From Streptomyces griseocarneus (lineage in GTDB: Bacteria > Actinomycetota > Actinomycetes > Streptomycetales > Streptomycetaceae): a DNA stretch of 64,000 bases. The stretch is from assembly GCA_003674045.1 (NCBI GenBank), contig PENC01000004.1, positions 372,001 to 436,000 of the forward strand, read 5' to 3'. A program made the position numbers and the translations under genes. Of the stretch, positions 53,760-62,787 are shown in pieces. The number at the start of each line of letters is the position of its first letter. Positions within the stretch are counted from its first letter, which is position 1. Under the pieces are notes generated by a model, which saw nothing but the letters and a program-made list of their open reading frames with translations, ran no database searches and had not been told where the DNA came from.

Positions 53760-55025
53760 GTGGCGTCCAACGAACCTGCCCTCGGCCCTGCCCCGCACGG
53801 TCCCTACGAGCCGCACGAACTGCACGAGCCGCACGAGCCGCACGAGCCGCATGTTCCCGAACCGTCCATCGTGCCCGCGTACATGACGGCGCACATGCCG
53901 ATGACGGAGACTGAGGCCAGGTCAGTGCCGCGTGCAGCGACGGGATCTGGCTACACGTCAGTGCCGCCGGTGGCCGCCGCTCCTGAACCGGCCGCGGACG
54001 GCTGGGACGCGTGGAGCCCCGCCACCCCGGCCGCTTCGGCTGCCCCGGTTGCCCGTGGCGGGCGGCACCGTGTGGCCAAGCCGCGCGGCGGAACGATGGC
54101 GCGCAGCGGCGCCGTGCTCGGCGTCGGCATCATGGCGTCCGTCGGCGCGGGCGGCATGGCGAGCGCCCAGGACCGCCCGGCGGCGCCGATATCGGTACCG
54201 GACCTGCCGGTGGTGAACGCGATCTTCGGCGGTGACGCCGCCAAGGACGCGGGCCGGGCCGAGGCCGCCCCGGTTGCCCCGGCCGCTGCCGAGCAGCCGC
54301 TGGCGCAGGCGGACCTGATCGGTACCGCGAACGCGGGTGAGGCGCTGCGCGCGCGAATCCTCCAGCAGGCCGAGCACCAGCAGAATGCCGCCGAGGACGA
54401 GGCCCGCGCGGAGACGCAGCGAAAGGCCACGGCGGAAGCGGCGCGGAAGGCGGCCGAAGCGGCTGCCGCTGCCGCTGCCTCTGCCGCACAGGAGACGAGG
54501 AAAGCCGCCACCGAAGAAAAGGCGGACGACCCCGACGAGGTGGCCTTCCCGTCGAATACGGGCAATACGAATACGGCGAAGCACCCGCGTTCCCCGGAAA
54601 GAAGTACCGGGGAAACGTCCCGCACGCTGGGCGCCTATGCCCTTCCGGTCGGCTCGTACACGCTCACCGCGGGCTTCGGGCAGGCGGGCAATATGTGGTC
54701 CGCGAACCACACCGGCACGGATTTCGCCGCCCCCACCGGCACCCCGGTCAGGGCCGTCGGCAGCGGCACGATCACCCACGCCGGCTGGGCGGGCGCGTAC
54801 GGCTACCGCATCGTCCTGAAGCTGGACGACGGCACAGAGGTCTGGTTCTGCCACCTCTCGTCGATGGTCGTCACCTCCGGCCGCGTCTCCGCCGGCGACG
54901 TGATCGGCCGCGTCGGGGCGACGGGCAACGTCACGGGGCCGCACCTCCACCTGGAGGTCCGCCCGGGGGGTGGCGCGCCGGTGGATCCGTTGCCGTGGCT
55001 GCGTGATCGGGGTCTGACGCCGTAA
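53760..55025 (+). CDS. Secreted M23-family peptidoglycan endopeptidase
   Basis: 421 residues. The N-terminal cytoplasmic part has a His-Pro repeat (HELHEPHEPHEPHVPEP). A hydrophobic export segment follows (SGAVLGVGIMASVGAGGMAS), then an Ala/Glu/Lys coiled coil (about residues 195-255), a linker, and a LytM/M23 domain (295-415) with zinc ligands in HTGTDFAAPTGTPV and GPHLHLEV. It cleaves peptide cross-links in the wall. The c-di-AMP riboswitch just upstream places it in the wall-remodelling regulon. GTG 53760 gives the frame that starts right after the ribosome site. Confidence 0.92.
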   Translation: MASNEPALGPAPHGPYEPHELHEPHEPHEPHVPEPSIVPAYMTAHMPMTETEARSVPRAATGSGYTSVPPVAAAPEPAADGWDAWSPATPAASAAPVARGGRHRVAKPRGGTMARSGAVLGVGIMASVGAGGMASAQDRPAAPISVPDLPVVNAIFGGDAAKDAGRAEAAPVAPAAAEQPLAQADLIGTANAGEALRARILQQAEHQQNAAEDEARAETQRKATAEAARKAAEAAAAAAASAAQETRKAATEEKADDPDEVAFPSNTGNTNTAKHPRSPERSTGETSRTLGAYALPVGSYTLTAGFGQAGNMWSANHTGTDFAAPTGTPVRAVGSGTITHAGWAGAYGYRIVLKLDDGTEVWFCHLSSMVVTSGRVSAGDVIGRVGATGNVTGPHLHLEVRPGGGAPVDPLPWLRDRGLTP

Positions 55026-55310
55026 GGGGGCCTGCGGGTTCGGTGGGGGTTGCTCGCGCCGTTCCCCGCGCCCCTTGGGTGGTGTGTGGGCCGGGGGCGT
55101 GGCCTCCGGCCGGAACCTGAAACGCGGTGCGTGCGGCTGTTTCGGGTGGGTGCTGTGATTCATGCACCGTCGTTTCAGAACCCGCCCTCCGGCCCCGCCC
55201 CCTCCACCGTGGGTCAGGCGTGCCCTGTCAGGGGCGCGGGGAACTGCGCGACCAGCCACGACGGAGCCGCAGCCGCGCGCGGAGCGCAAGAGGAAACCCG
55301 GTAGGCGCCG
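55025..55310. repeat. Dispersed intergenic element, copy R8 (full length)
   Basis: Fills the 335-bp gap between the M23 gene and the reductase. Left arm CGCGCCGTTCCCCGCGCCCC near 55055, inner arms CCGGAACCTGAAACGCGG at 55110 and CGTTTCAGAACCCGCCC at 55170, right arm CAGGGGCGCGGGGAACTGCG near 55229, end motif AACCCGGTAGGCGCC. Same orientation as R3. Confidence 0.85.
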
Positions 55311-55360
55311 AGGCCTCCGGACAGCGGAATGATCGCCCCCGCAACAGCGTTGAAAACACC

Positions 55361-56302
<942 letters not shown>

Positions 56303-56309
56303 GAAGCCC

Positions 56310-56342
56310 GGGTGAGGGGGCGGCGGTGGAGCCCCCTCACCC
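56310..56342. terminator. Hairpin between the reductase and the convergent membrane-protein gene
   Basis: GGGTGAGGGGGC / GCCCCCTCACCC, a 12-bp stem with a nine-base loop, ending 1 bp before the opposite gene's stop. Confidence 0.75.
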
Positions 56343-56343
56343 C

Positions 56344-56643
56344 TCAAGCCCGGCTCTCCACCACCCAAGAAGCAAGCGCGACCCCACCGGCCACGGCAAA
56401 CACAGACGGCCAGGCCCCCACCTTCTTCGCCAGCGGATGCGACCCGGCAAACGCGGCAACGTAAAGCCCGGTCAGCGCGGTGGCCTGGGGTACCCCGGCC
56501 TTCCCGGCCCACTGCCGGGCGGCAACTGCACCGGCAGCAGCAAGCACTACCCCGCCAAGCGGCCGCTTCTTGGTCCACCGGGCGACGCCATACCCGCCAA
56601 CGAGCCCACTCGCCGCCACAACAGACGTCGGAATCCCCGTCAT
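56344..56643 (-). CDS. Small integral membrane protein, unrecognised
   Basis: 99 residues with three short hydrophobic segments (TSVVAASGLVGGYGVARW, GGVVLAAAGAVAARQW, PSVFAVAGGVALASWVV). It looks like a small three-helix membrane protein of unknown role. ATG 56643 follows GGAGGTTGTGGTG; the longer frame upstream is not supported. Confidence 0.65.
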   Translation of the reverse strand: MTGIPTSVVAASGLVGGYGVARWTKKRPLGGVVLAAAGAVAARQWAGKAGVPQATALTGLYVAAFAGSHPLAKKVGAWPSVFAVAGGVALASWVVESRA

Positions 56644-56705
56644 CACCACAACCTCCGCATCAAGAGACGCAATCGCTGTCGAGGCTAACGCCGAGGACGT
56701 GGGGT

Positions 56706-57158
56706 TCAACGCTCGCGTGGCTCGAACCACACGCACTTACCGATCACATTCAGCTCATCCCACACCAGCGTCACCCCAGAGGCCACCGAGAGATACCGGA
56801 CGAGCCTGAGCCCCCTCCCGTCCTCCTGCCCGGCCTGCGCCGCGCGATACCGAGGCCGTCGCACGGTATCGCCGTCGAGAACGGAGATCACGACGCGATC
56901 GGTGAGCACCTTCACCTCCACGGAGAGCGTGCGAACCCGGGCGTGCTTGACGACGTTCGTGACCAGGTCGGACACGCAGATGGCCGCGTTCTCGATCGTC
57001 GAGACCCTGTCGGCGGCTTCGAGCACGGCGGTGACGAACCTCCGGGCGATCCGAGCGGTGCTGGGGTAGGCCGGCGCGGACAGCCGATAGACCTCCGAAG
57101 GCGCCCCGTCGTCCTCGCAGACGGTGGCGTGGGGGCGGCTGAGCAGGGCGGTACGCAT
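56706..57158 (-). CDS. Anti-sigma-factor-type ATP-binding regulatory protein (HATPase_c_2)
   Basis: 150 residues, a lone GHKL ATPase domain: STARIARRFVTAVLEAADRV, the N-box AAICVSDLVTNVVKHARV, ISVLDGDTVRRPRY and the G-box EDGRGLRLVRYLS. Streptomyces have many of these RsbW-like proteins, often linked to DUF5753/DUF397 pairs as here. ATG 57158 follows GGGAGACCACGTC. It is divergent from the DUF5753 gene, sharing a 245-bp control region. Confidence 0.88.
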   Translation of the reverse strand: MRTALLSRPHATVCEDDGAPSEVYRLSAPAYPSTARIARRFVTAVLEAADRVSTIENAAICVSDLVTNVVKHARVRTLSVEVKVLTDRVVISVLDGDTVRRPRYRAAQAGQEDGRGLRLVRYLSVASGVTLVWDELNVIGKCVWFEPRER

Positions 57159-57403
57159 GACGTGGTCTCCCAACGCGTTCGTGAACCTCCGCGCTCCAGC
57201 CGCCATCCGTGGCTCGGTCACCTGGCAACTGGCATGCAGACGACTGCACTTCGGCTCTTCCCGGCGGTGCGGCGCGACGTGTGACCTGGACCATAGGGCA
57301 GCTGGGTGCACATGTGCAACTGATCGGAGTCAACTAGTGCAACGGGTGGACCCGTATGAGGTCAGGCGCAACACTGTGGGGAAAGACCAGGGGGAGGAGT
57401 GGC

Positions 57404-58255
57404 ATGCCGCCGAGACCCGTACCAACTGCCAGGCAACGAAGGCTCGGTTCGGAGCTACGCAAGATGCGGGAGCACGCGGGACTTTCCGTCGCCGACGCCG
57501 GCAGAGAGTCGGGTACCGACCGCACCCGCATCAGCAACACCGAGGCGGGACGCCTGGGTGTGAGTGCCGAACGAGTCAGAGCGCTGGCGAATACCTACGC
57601 CTATCCCGATTCGGCGTATGTCGATGGGCTCGCCAGCATGGCCGAGGAACGTGTGAAGGGCTGGTGGGAGGAGTCCCGCGGAACCCTCTCCACCGGGGCG
57701 CTGGACCTCGCCGAACTTGAACACCACGCCACAACCCTGACGGTGCTGCAAGTTGTCTACATCCCGGGCCTCCTCCAAACCGAGGAGTACGCCCGGGCTT
57801 TGTTCACTCAGGCAGTGCCGAAGCTGGCTCCGATGGACGTACAGCGCCGGGTGTCCTTCCGGATGCAACGCAAGCGTGTGATCGAGCGTGAACCCGCGAC
57901 GCCGTGCACATTCGCGATCCATGAAGCAGCCCTGCGCATGATCTTCCCCGGCATCGATGGCCAGCGACGCCAACTGGAGAGGCTCCTCGAACTGAGCGAC
58001 CAGGAAGGCATCTCGATCCGGGTCATCCCCTTCGCAGCCGGCGCGTTCCCAGGCGCCAACAGCTCGCTGACCTACGCGTCCGGCCCTGTGCCACAGCTCG
58101 ACACGGTGGCACTCGACACGGCCCACGGATCGGTTCTCCTCGACGCCGAAACGCACCTCGAGAACTACCGAAACATCCTGCGCCGCACCCTGGAGAAATC
58201 CCTTCCCCCGGATGAGGCGCGGGATTTCATTCACGAAACCTCGAAAAGACTGTGA
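57404..58255 (+). CDS. XRE-family helix-turn-helix regulator with DUF5753 domain
   Basis: 283 residues: helix-turn-helix at 10-70 (LGSELRKMREHAGLSVADAG, RISNTEAGRLGVSAERVRAL) and DUF5753 at 95-270 (LQVVYIPGLLQTEEYARALF, FAIHEAALRM, ISIRVIPFAAGAFPG). It pairs with the DUF397 gene starting 10 bp later. ATG 57404 follows GGGGGAGGAGTGGC. Unlike the copy at 16770 it ends normally (DFIHETSKRL). A WhiJ-like regulator module with the divergent ATPase. Confidence 0.9.
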   Translation: MPPRPVPTARQRRLGSELRKMREHAGLSVADAGRESGTDRTRISNTEAGRLGVSAERVRALANTYAYPDSAYVDGLASMAEERVKGWWEESRGTLSTGALDLAELEHHATTLTVLQVVYIPGLLQTEEYARALFTQAVPKLAPMDVQRRVSFRMQRKRVIEREPATPCTFAIHEAALRMIFPGIDGQRRQLERLLELSDQEGISIRVIPFAAGAFPGANSSLTYASGPVPQLDTVALDTAHGSVLLDAETHLENYRNILRRTLEKSLPPDEARDFIHETSKRL

Positions 58256-58265
58256 AGGCAGCACA

Positions 58266-58514
58266 ATGTCCGCAATAGCATGGCAGAAGTCCTCCTTCTC
58301 TGGAGACAGAGATGACTGCGTCGAGCTTGGCTGGCTCAAAGGGCAGATCGTGATACGTGAGAGTGACTATCCGGGCGTGTTTGTAATGGCTGGCGCCAAG
58401 GAGGTGGAGATGCTCATCAGGGGAGTCAAGGCGGACTGGTTTCCCTCGACGGGCAGCCGGTTCTCCGTCTGTAGCCGCCGCAGGGTGTCAGCTGATGCGG
58501 GTGCAGCATCTTGA
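58266..58514 (+). CDS. DUF397 protein with an unusual C-terminal tail
   Basis: 82 residues: AWQKSSFSGDRDDCVELGWL signature, then IVIRESDYPGVFVMAGAKEV and LIRGVKADWF, where DUF397 proteins normally end. Here about 20 extra residues (STGSRFSVCSRRRVSADAG) follow. The tail lies at the junction with the restriction-modification island, so it may be a read-through created by the insertion. Confidence 0.82.
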   Translation: MSAIAWQKSSFSGDRDDCVELGWLKGQIVIRESDYPGVFVMAGAKEVEMLIRGVKADWFPSTGSRFSVCSRRRVSADAGAAS

Positions 58515-58587
58515 ACAGCTGGGTCCCCGGGCACGACAGGTCAACTAACCTTGGGATCTTGGTACTCGAGGATGAGGTGACTGCGTG

Positions 58588-59553
58588 ATGGGACGACTCC
58601 AGCTCCAGCCCTTGGGCGACAGATGCGTCAATGACGACTGCAGAGCCGAGGACAAGATCCTCCGCCCTGCCTCCGAAGATGACGAGATTCAGCAAGTGCT
58701 GCGCGCGCTTGAGGGTGTATCTCTTGCGTCTGGCTTCACAGAGGCGATCGGGGCTTCTATTGACTATGTTCTCGATGGCGCCCGTACGTCGCGTTTCGAT
58801 CTCCTCGCAGAGAACGTTCACCCCGGTGAGCGTGCTTCGGTCGGAGCGAAGCTCGAGTATGAGGCGCAGCGTGTTTTTGGCTGGAAGAAGACGAAGCCAC
58901 TCGACATCAGCATCACTGATGTCCCTATCGACCTGAAGGTCACTGTGGGGGATAACTGGGCGATCCCCAAAGAGGCTCATTGTCACTTGTGTATTTGCAC
59001 TCAGATACAGCTGAAGAATAATCGGCACCGGAGCTGGCTTGTCCGCACCCATACGTCTTGGCTTTACCGGGGCAAGGGGAATAACGATGGTAAGCGTGGC
59101 CTGGCAGTGCATGCGCGAGAGCATTGGAGCGCCCCCCTTTACGATTGGACCAGCCTTCCGGTCAACCCGCTTTCCAGGCTGAGTGAAGAAGAGGCTGACA
59201 AGGTCCTGGCTGAAAAGCCGGGTCAGCAGAAGCGTCTCCTGATGCTCTTTGGCTACTTGCCTGGCATCGTAATCCCCCGGAGTGTCATCCAGACTGTCTG
59301 CGCCGGTAAGCAGGACCCGGTGCGGCGTATGCGTGGCATCCGGGAAAAGGCGAGGGAACAGGGTTTGCTTTTGCTTTGTGGTACTTGGGTCGATCAGCGC
59401 GAAGTGGCGGCGGCGCGTGGATTTCCGCTGGAAGCGGGCGATTGGGTGGCTCTTCCGATCTCGCCGTCCGGCACAAGAGCGCTCGGGCCGCAAGGGTGGC
59501 CTGAGGGTGAGCACTGCCAGCAATCGCCCTTGGCCGATGGAAGGTTGTTCTGA
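58588..59553 (+). CDS. NaeI-family type II restriction endonuclease
   Basis: 321 residues. The N-terminal Endo domain follows the NaeI pattern: DDEIQQVLRALEGVSLASGF, YVLDGARTSRFDL, VGAKLEYEAQRVF, and the catalytic ISITDVPIDLKVT with Asp and Lys (NaeI has VDCKFS here), then WAIPKEAHCHLCI. The C-terminal half corresponds to the NaeI Topo/CAP-like DNA-binding domain. NaeI cuts GCCGGC and needs a second site as activator; whether this enzyme keeps that site is inference. Third-position GC is lower than in the flanking genes, a sign of transfer. ATG 58588 follows GAGGTGACTGCGTG. Confidence 0.82.
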   Translation: MGRLQLQPLGDRCVNDDCRAEDKILRPASEDDEIQQVLRALEGVSLASGFTEAIGASIDYVLDGARTSRFDLLAENVHPGERASVGAKLEYEAQRVFGWKKTKPLDISITDVPIDLKVTVGDNWAIPKEAHCHLCICTQIQLKNNRHRSWLVRTHTSWLYRGKGNNDGKRGLAVHAREHWSAPLYDWTSLPVNPLSRLSEEEADKVLAEKPGQQKRLLMLFGYLPGIVIPRSVIQTVCAGKQDPVRRMRGIREKAREQGLLLLCGTWVDQREVAAARGFPLEAGDWVALPISPSGTRALGPQGWPEGEHCQQSPLADGRLF

Positions 59554-59638
59554 GCGGTTGTGTGAGTGAGGCCGTCCGTGCAGCGAAGGTGCAGGTGTGG
59601 GCTGGACAGGGGGCAGCCCACACCTGCGAGGGAGCTCC

Positions 59639-60673
59639 TCAGAGCTGTTTTCCTCCACATGCGCGGCTGCTGGGCAGAAGCGCATCTCTTGTGGTGAGGA
59701 GAGCCGAGGCCACGGCGCGGCCCACCGCTTCCGCGACAGGCGGCGGGAACGCGTTGCCGACTTGCCGGTAGGCCGACGTCTTACGCCCGGCGAACTCCCA
59801 GTCAGCGGGGAATCCTTGGAGCAGGGCCATCTGCGGCACGGTGAGCTTCACTGGCAATGGGGCACCGGGCCCGGGAACGTCGTCAGCGACACCAGCTCCG
59901 TTCACCCCAAGTCGTCGCCACGCTTTGCGTGCCCGAGTGGGGCCGAGGTCGGGGCCGCCGTGTTTCCGTGAACCGCCGCATAAGGTCGGCGCGACGGTGT
60001 CGGCGGTCTTCGCCCAGGTCTCTGCGAGTTCCCAGCCGCGGGTCGTCATCGACTTGCTGAGGACTTCGCCGACCGTTGGGACTGTGGCCTGCGTAGTCAG
60101 CGGTTCTGGCCAGGTGAAGCGGTCGAAGTCAGCCGGTCGCATGGCCACGAGTACGGCGCGGGGACGGAGCTGGGAGACGCCGAAGTCGCAGGCGTAGAGC
60201 AACTTCCAGGCCGCTGAGTAACCGAGCGATTCCAGACGCTGGAGGATCTGGCGGCGATAGCCTGAAAACCTCGTCTGCGTCAGCCCTTTGACGTTCTCGA
60301 TGAGGATCGCCCGGGGAGCCACTGCGGCGGCGAGGTCCAGCATGGCTGGGAAGAGGTTGCGCTCGTCCTCCTCTCCGAGCTGTTGCCCGGCCACCGAAAA
60401 GGGCGGGCAGGGGATGCCGCCGGAGATCAGGTCGACGTGCTGGTTCACGAGTGCGGGTTTGTAGTGGCGGAGGTCTCCTTGCTCCACCGGCCACTGGGGC
60501 CGGTTCGTACGCAGGGTCTGGCATGCGTCTGAGTCGAGTTCCAGGAGCGCTGCGTGCGAGAAGCCCGCATTCTCGAGGCCGAGGGCGAGGCCGCCTGCGC
60601 CAGCGCATACCTCGATCGATACGAGGGGTCTAGCTCCCTCGTGTGCCGATGCGTGACAGGTGGAAACGGTCAT
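59639..60673 (-). CDS. DNA cytosine-C5 methyltransferase (first of two)
   Basis: 344 residues: motif I SIEVCAGAGGLALGLENAGF, motif IV GGIPCPPFSVAG with the nucleophilic Cys, motif VI ILIENVKGL, motif VIII QLRPRAVLVAM, motifs IX-X QMALLQGFPADW and YRQVGNAFPPPVA. It methylates cytosine, presumably within the site cut by the NaeI-like enzyme. It is convergent with the nuclease gene and divergent from the HNH gene, with operator-like dyads in between. Confidence 0.93.
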   Translation of the reverse strand: MTVSTCHASAHEGARPLVSIEVCAGAGGLALGLENAGFSHAALLELDSDACQTLRTNRPQWPVEQGDLRHYKPALVNQHVDLISGGIPCPPFSVAGQQLGEEDERNLFPAMLDLAAAVAPRAILIENVKGLTQTRFSGYRRQILQRLESLGYSAAWKLLYACDFGVSQLRPRAVLVAMRPADFDRFTWPEPLTTQATVPTVGEVLSKSMTTRGWELAETWAKTADTVAPTLCGGSRKHGGPDLGPTRARKAWRRLGVNGAGVADDVPGPGAPLPVKLTVPQMALLQGFPADWEFAGRKTSAYRQVGNAFPPPVAEAVGRAVASALLTTRDALLPSSRACGGKQL

Positions 60674-60718
60674 GCTGGCAGCTTGCCGGTGGTTGCCGCG
60701 GCGCGGTCGGCAGTACTA

Positions 60719-60744
60719 CAGTGATCACTGCGATCGAGTGATCG
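60719..60744. promoter_or_regulatory. Operator-like dyads in the divergent methyltransferase/HNH promoter region
   Basis: A perfect 12-bp palindrome CAGTGATCACTG is followed at once by CGATCGAGTGATCG, itself a dyad (CGATC...GATCG). AGTGATC recurs as a direct repeat. The position, 46 bp before the methyltransferase start and 30-54 bp before the HNH start, fits shared control. Confidence 0.5.
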
Positions 60745-60772
60745 GCAGCACACTTTTTCGAATGGAGTGGTG

Positions 60773-61483
60773 ATGACGCTTGAGGCGGACCTCGACTGGC
60801 GGGACGACACCCTGGGTGCCCGCATCCGCGTAGCGCTCTGGTTGAGGGACGAGGTGGGGGAAGGCGGCACGTTCTCGAAGCAGCAGTTGCGCGAGGCCAT
60901 CCAGGGGACGGAGCAGGTGGACCGCCGTATGCGCGATCTCCGGCCGGCGGGATGGGTGATCAAGAACTACCGGGACAAGCCGAGCCTGAAGTCCGATGAG
61001 CTCTATCTCGAGAAGATCGGGCTGCCGATCTGGGATAAGGAGCACCGGGCCGCCGGGCTGCGGCAGATCAGTGCGAAGACCCGGCGGTTTGTCTACGAGA
61101 GGGACGGTCACATGTGCCGCCGCTGCGGTGTGGCCGCTGGGGAGGCGTACCCGGATGAGCCGGGTTCGCGCGCCCGGTTGACCCTGGGCCACCTCGTCCC
61201 GCACAAGGACGGCAGCGCGGCTACTCCGGAAGACCTGATCACGGAGTGCGCCCGCTGTAACGAGACGGTGCGCCACCTCACCGGAGTTCAGATGAATGAA
61301 GGGCAGGTGTGGGACCGCGTCCTGGACCTCCCGAACAAGGAGCGCAAGGCTTTGCTCGCCTGGATGATGCACGACGCCCGTCCCGTCACGCCGACCGAGA
61401 AGGTCTGGGGGATGTACAGGCAGCTCCCGGCGGCCCATCGCGAGGCGATGAAGCGCAACCTGTACGACTTGCTCCGGAGCTGA
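60773..61483 (+). CDS. HNH-nuclease-family protein with N-terminal winged-helix-like region
   Basis: 236 residues. An N-terminal helical region (TFSKQQLREAIQGTEQVDRR) resembles a small winged helix. The centre holds an HNH finger: CRRCGVAAGEAYPD, LTLGHLVPHKDGSAATPEDL, CARCNETVRH, with two CxxC zinc pairs. It may nick or cut DNA as part of the island or be a modification-dependent nuclease; which is unknown. ATG 60773 is just inside GGAGTGGTG. Confidence 0.78.
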   Translation: MTLEADLDWRDDTLGARIRVALWLRDEVGEGGTFSKQQLREAIQGTEQVDRRMRDLRPAGWVIKNYRDKPSLKSDELYLEKIGLPIWDKEHRAAGLRQISAKTRRFVYERDGHMCRRCGVAAGEAYPDEPGSRARLTLGHLVPHKDGSAATPEDLITECARCNETVRHLTGVQMNEGQVWDRVLDLPNKERKALLAWMMHDARPVTPTEKVWGMYRQLPAAHREAMKRNLYDLLRS

Positions 61484-61638
61484 TCCTTCTGGCGGCCCCC
61501 TCTGGGCTAGGTAAATGTCAGAGGGGGCTGCGAGACTTCCTGATTCAGACAGGTGGCTGTGCGAGGCTGTGGTGTGGCTGCGCCGCGCGCGGCCTCTGCG
61601 ACACTTGAACGTCTGCTTGCGTCGAATCAGGAGAAGCC

Positions 61639-62787
61639 GTGGGTTCCAGTGGTCCGCTGACCTCGATCGAGATCTGCGCCGGGGCTGGAGGCCAAGCGGT
61701 CGGCCTGCACAGTGCCGGGTTTCAGCACCTGGCTCTCGTTGAGATCGATAAGCATGCGTGCAAGACCCTCCGCGAGAACGTGGAGAACCACTCCGACTGG
61801 GATGGCTGTGAAGTCATCGAGGCGGACGTCAATGACGTTGACCCTTTTGCGCACCCGCAGCTCGTGAAGTTCGGGCTCAAGCCGGGCGATCTGGACCTCT
61901 TGGCCGGCGGTGTGCCGTGTCCGCCGTTCTCGGTCGCGGGCAAGCGGCTCGGCGAGGAGGATGAGCGTGACCTCTTCCCGCGGATGCTGTATCTGGCGGG
62001 CCTACTCCGGCCTAAGGCCGTGATGATCGAGAACGTCGCGGGCATCCGTGACCCAAAGTTCGCTCCCTATAGGGAACGGATTGTGGCAGAGCTCGAAGGC
62101 TACGGATATGAGTTCTGCGGGTGGGAACTGATCGAGGCGCGTGCCTATGGCGTTCCTCAGCTGCGTCCTCGGACCATCCTCGTCATGATCCGTAAGGAGT
62201 ACTTGCGGAACGCCAAGTTCGAGTGGCCCGTCGGCAGCGACGAGATCGTTACCGTCGCGGAAGCCCTGGCGGAGACCATGCGGGAACGGTGTGAGCCGTA
62301 CGGGGCCAGAGGACAGGCGGTCTTCGACCGATGGCTGGCCAAGGCAATGGAGCAGGACGCCGAGGCACCCACACTCGTTGGCGGTTCGAAATTGCATGGT
62401 GGCGCCGACCTCGGTCCCACCCGGGCTAAGAGGGCATGGGCTGCTCTGGGCGTGGATGCCATGGGGCTCGCCAACGACCCGGAGACGTGCGACCCGGAGC
62501 GGGATCTGTTCCGGCCGAATGGACCGATGCTCACTGTCGAGCAGGCCGCGATCATCCAGGGTTTCCCCCGGGACTGGAAGCTCGTCGGCGGCAAGACCGC
62601 CCGGTACCGTCAGGTAGGCAACGCTTTCCCGCCGCCGGTCGCAGCGGCTGTGGGCCGGGCCATCGCCGCAGTGCTCCGGTCCGAAGGTCCGGATGATCGG
62701 GAGCTACTTCCGCTTCCCCACCAGACTGCTGAGTTCAGCACGGCGTCTGCGGACGGTGTCCGCAATCCTGAGACTGCAGGCGTCTGA
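61639..62787 (+). CDS. DNA cytosine-C5 methyltransferase (second of two)
   Basis: 382 residues: SIEICAGAGGQAVGLHSAGF (I), GGVPCPPFSVAG (IV), VMIENVAGIRD (VI), QLRPRTILVMI (VIII), IIQGFPRDW and YRQVGNAFPPPVAAAVGRA (IX-X). It shares long motifs with the first methyltransferase, including the recognition-region piece GGSKLHGGADLGPTRAKRAW, so the two are paralogues with related targets. GTG 61639. The last 28 codons overlap the vsr gene on the other strand. Confidence 0.93.
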   Translation: MGSSGPLTSIEICAGAGGQAVGLHSAGFQHLALVEIDKHACKTLRENVENHSDWDGCEVIEADVNDVDPFAHPQLVKFGLKPGDLDLLAGGVPCPPFSVAGKRLGEEDERDLFPRMLYLAGLLRPKAVMIENVAGIRDPKFAPYRERIVAELEGYGYEFCGWELIEARAYGVPQLRPRTILVMIRKEYLRNAKFEWPVGSDEIVTVAEALAETMRERCEPYGARGQAVFDRWLAKAMEQDAEAPTLVGGSKLHGGADLGPTRAKRAWAALGVDAMGLANDPETCDPERDLFRPNGPMLTVEQAAIIQGFPRDWKLVGGKTARYRQVGNAFPPPVAAAVGRAIAAVLRSEGPDDRELLPLPHQTAEFSTASADGVRNPETAGV

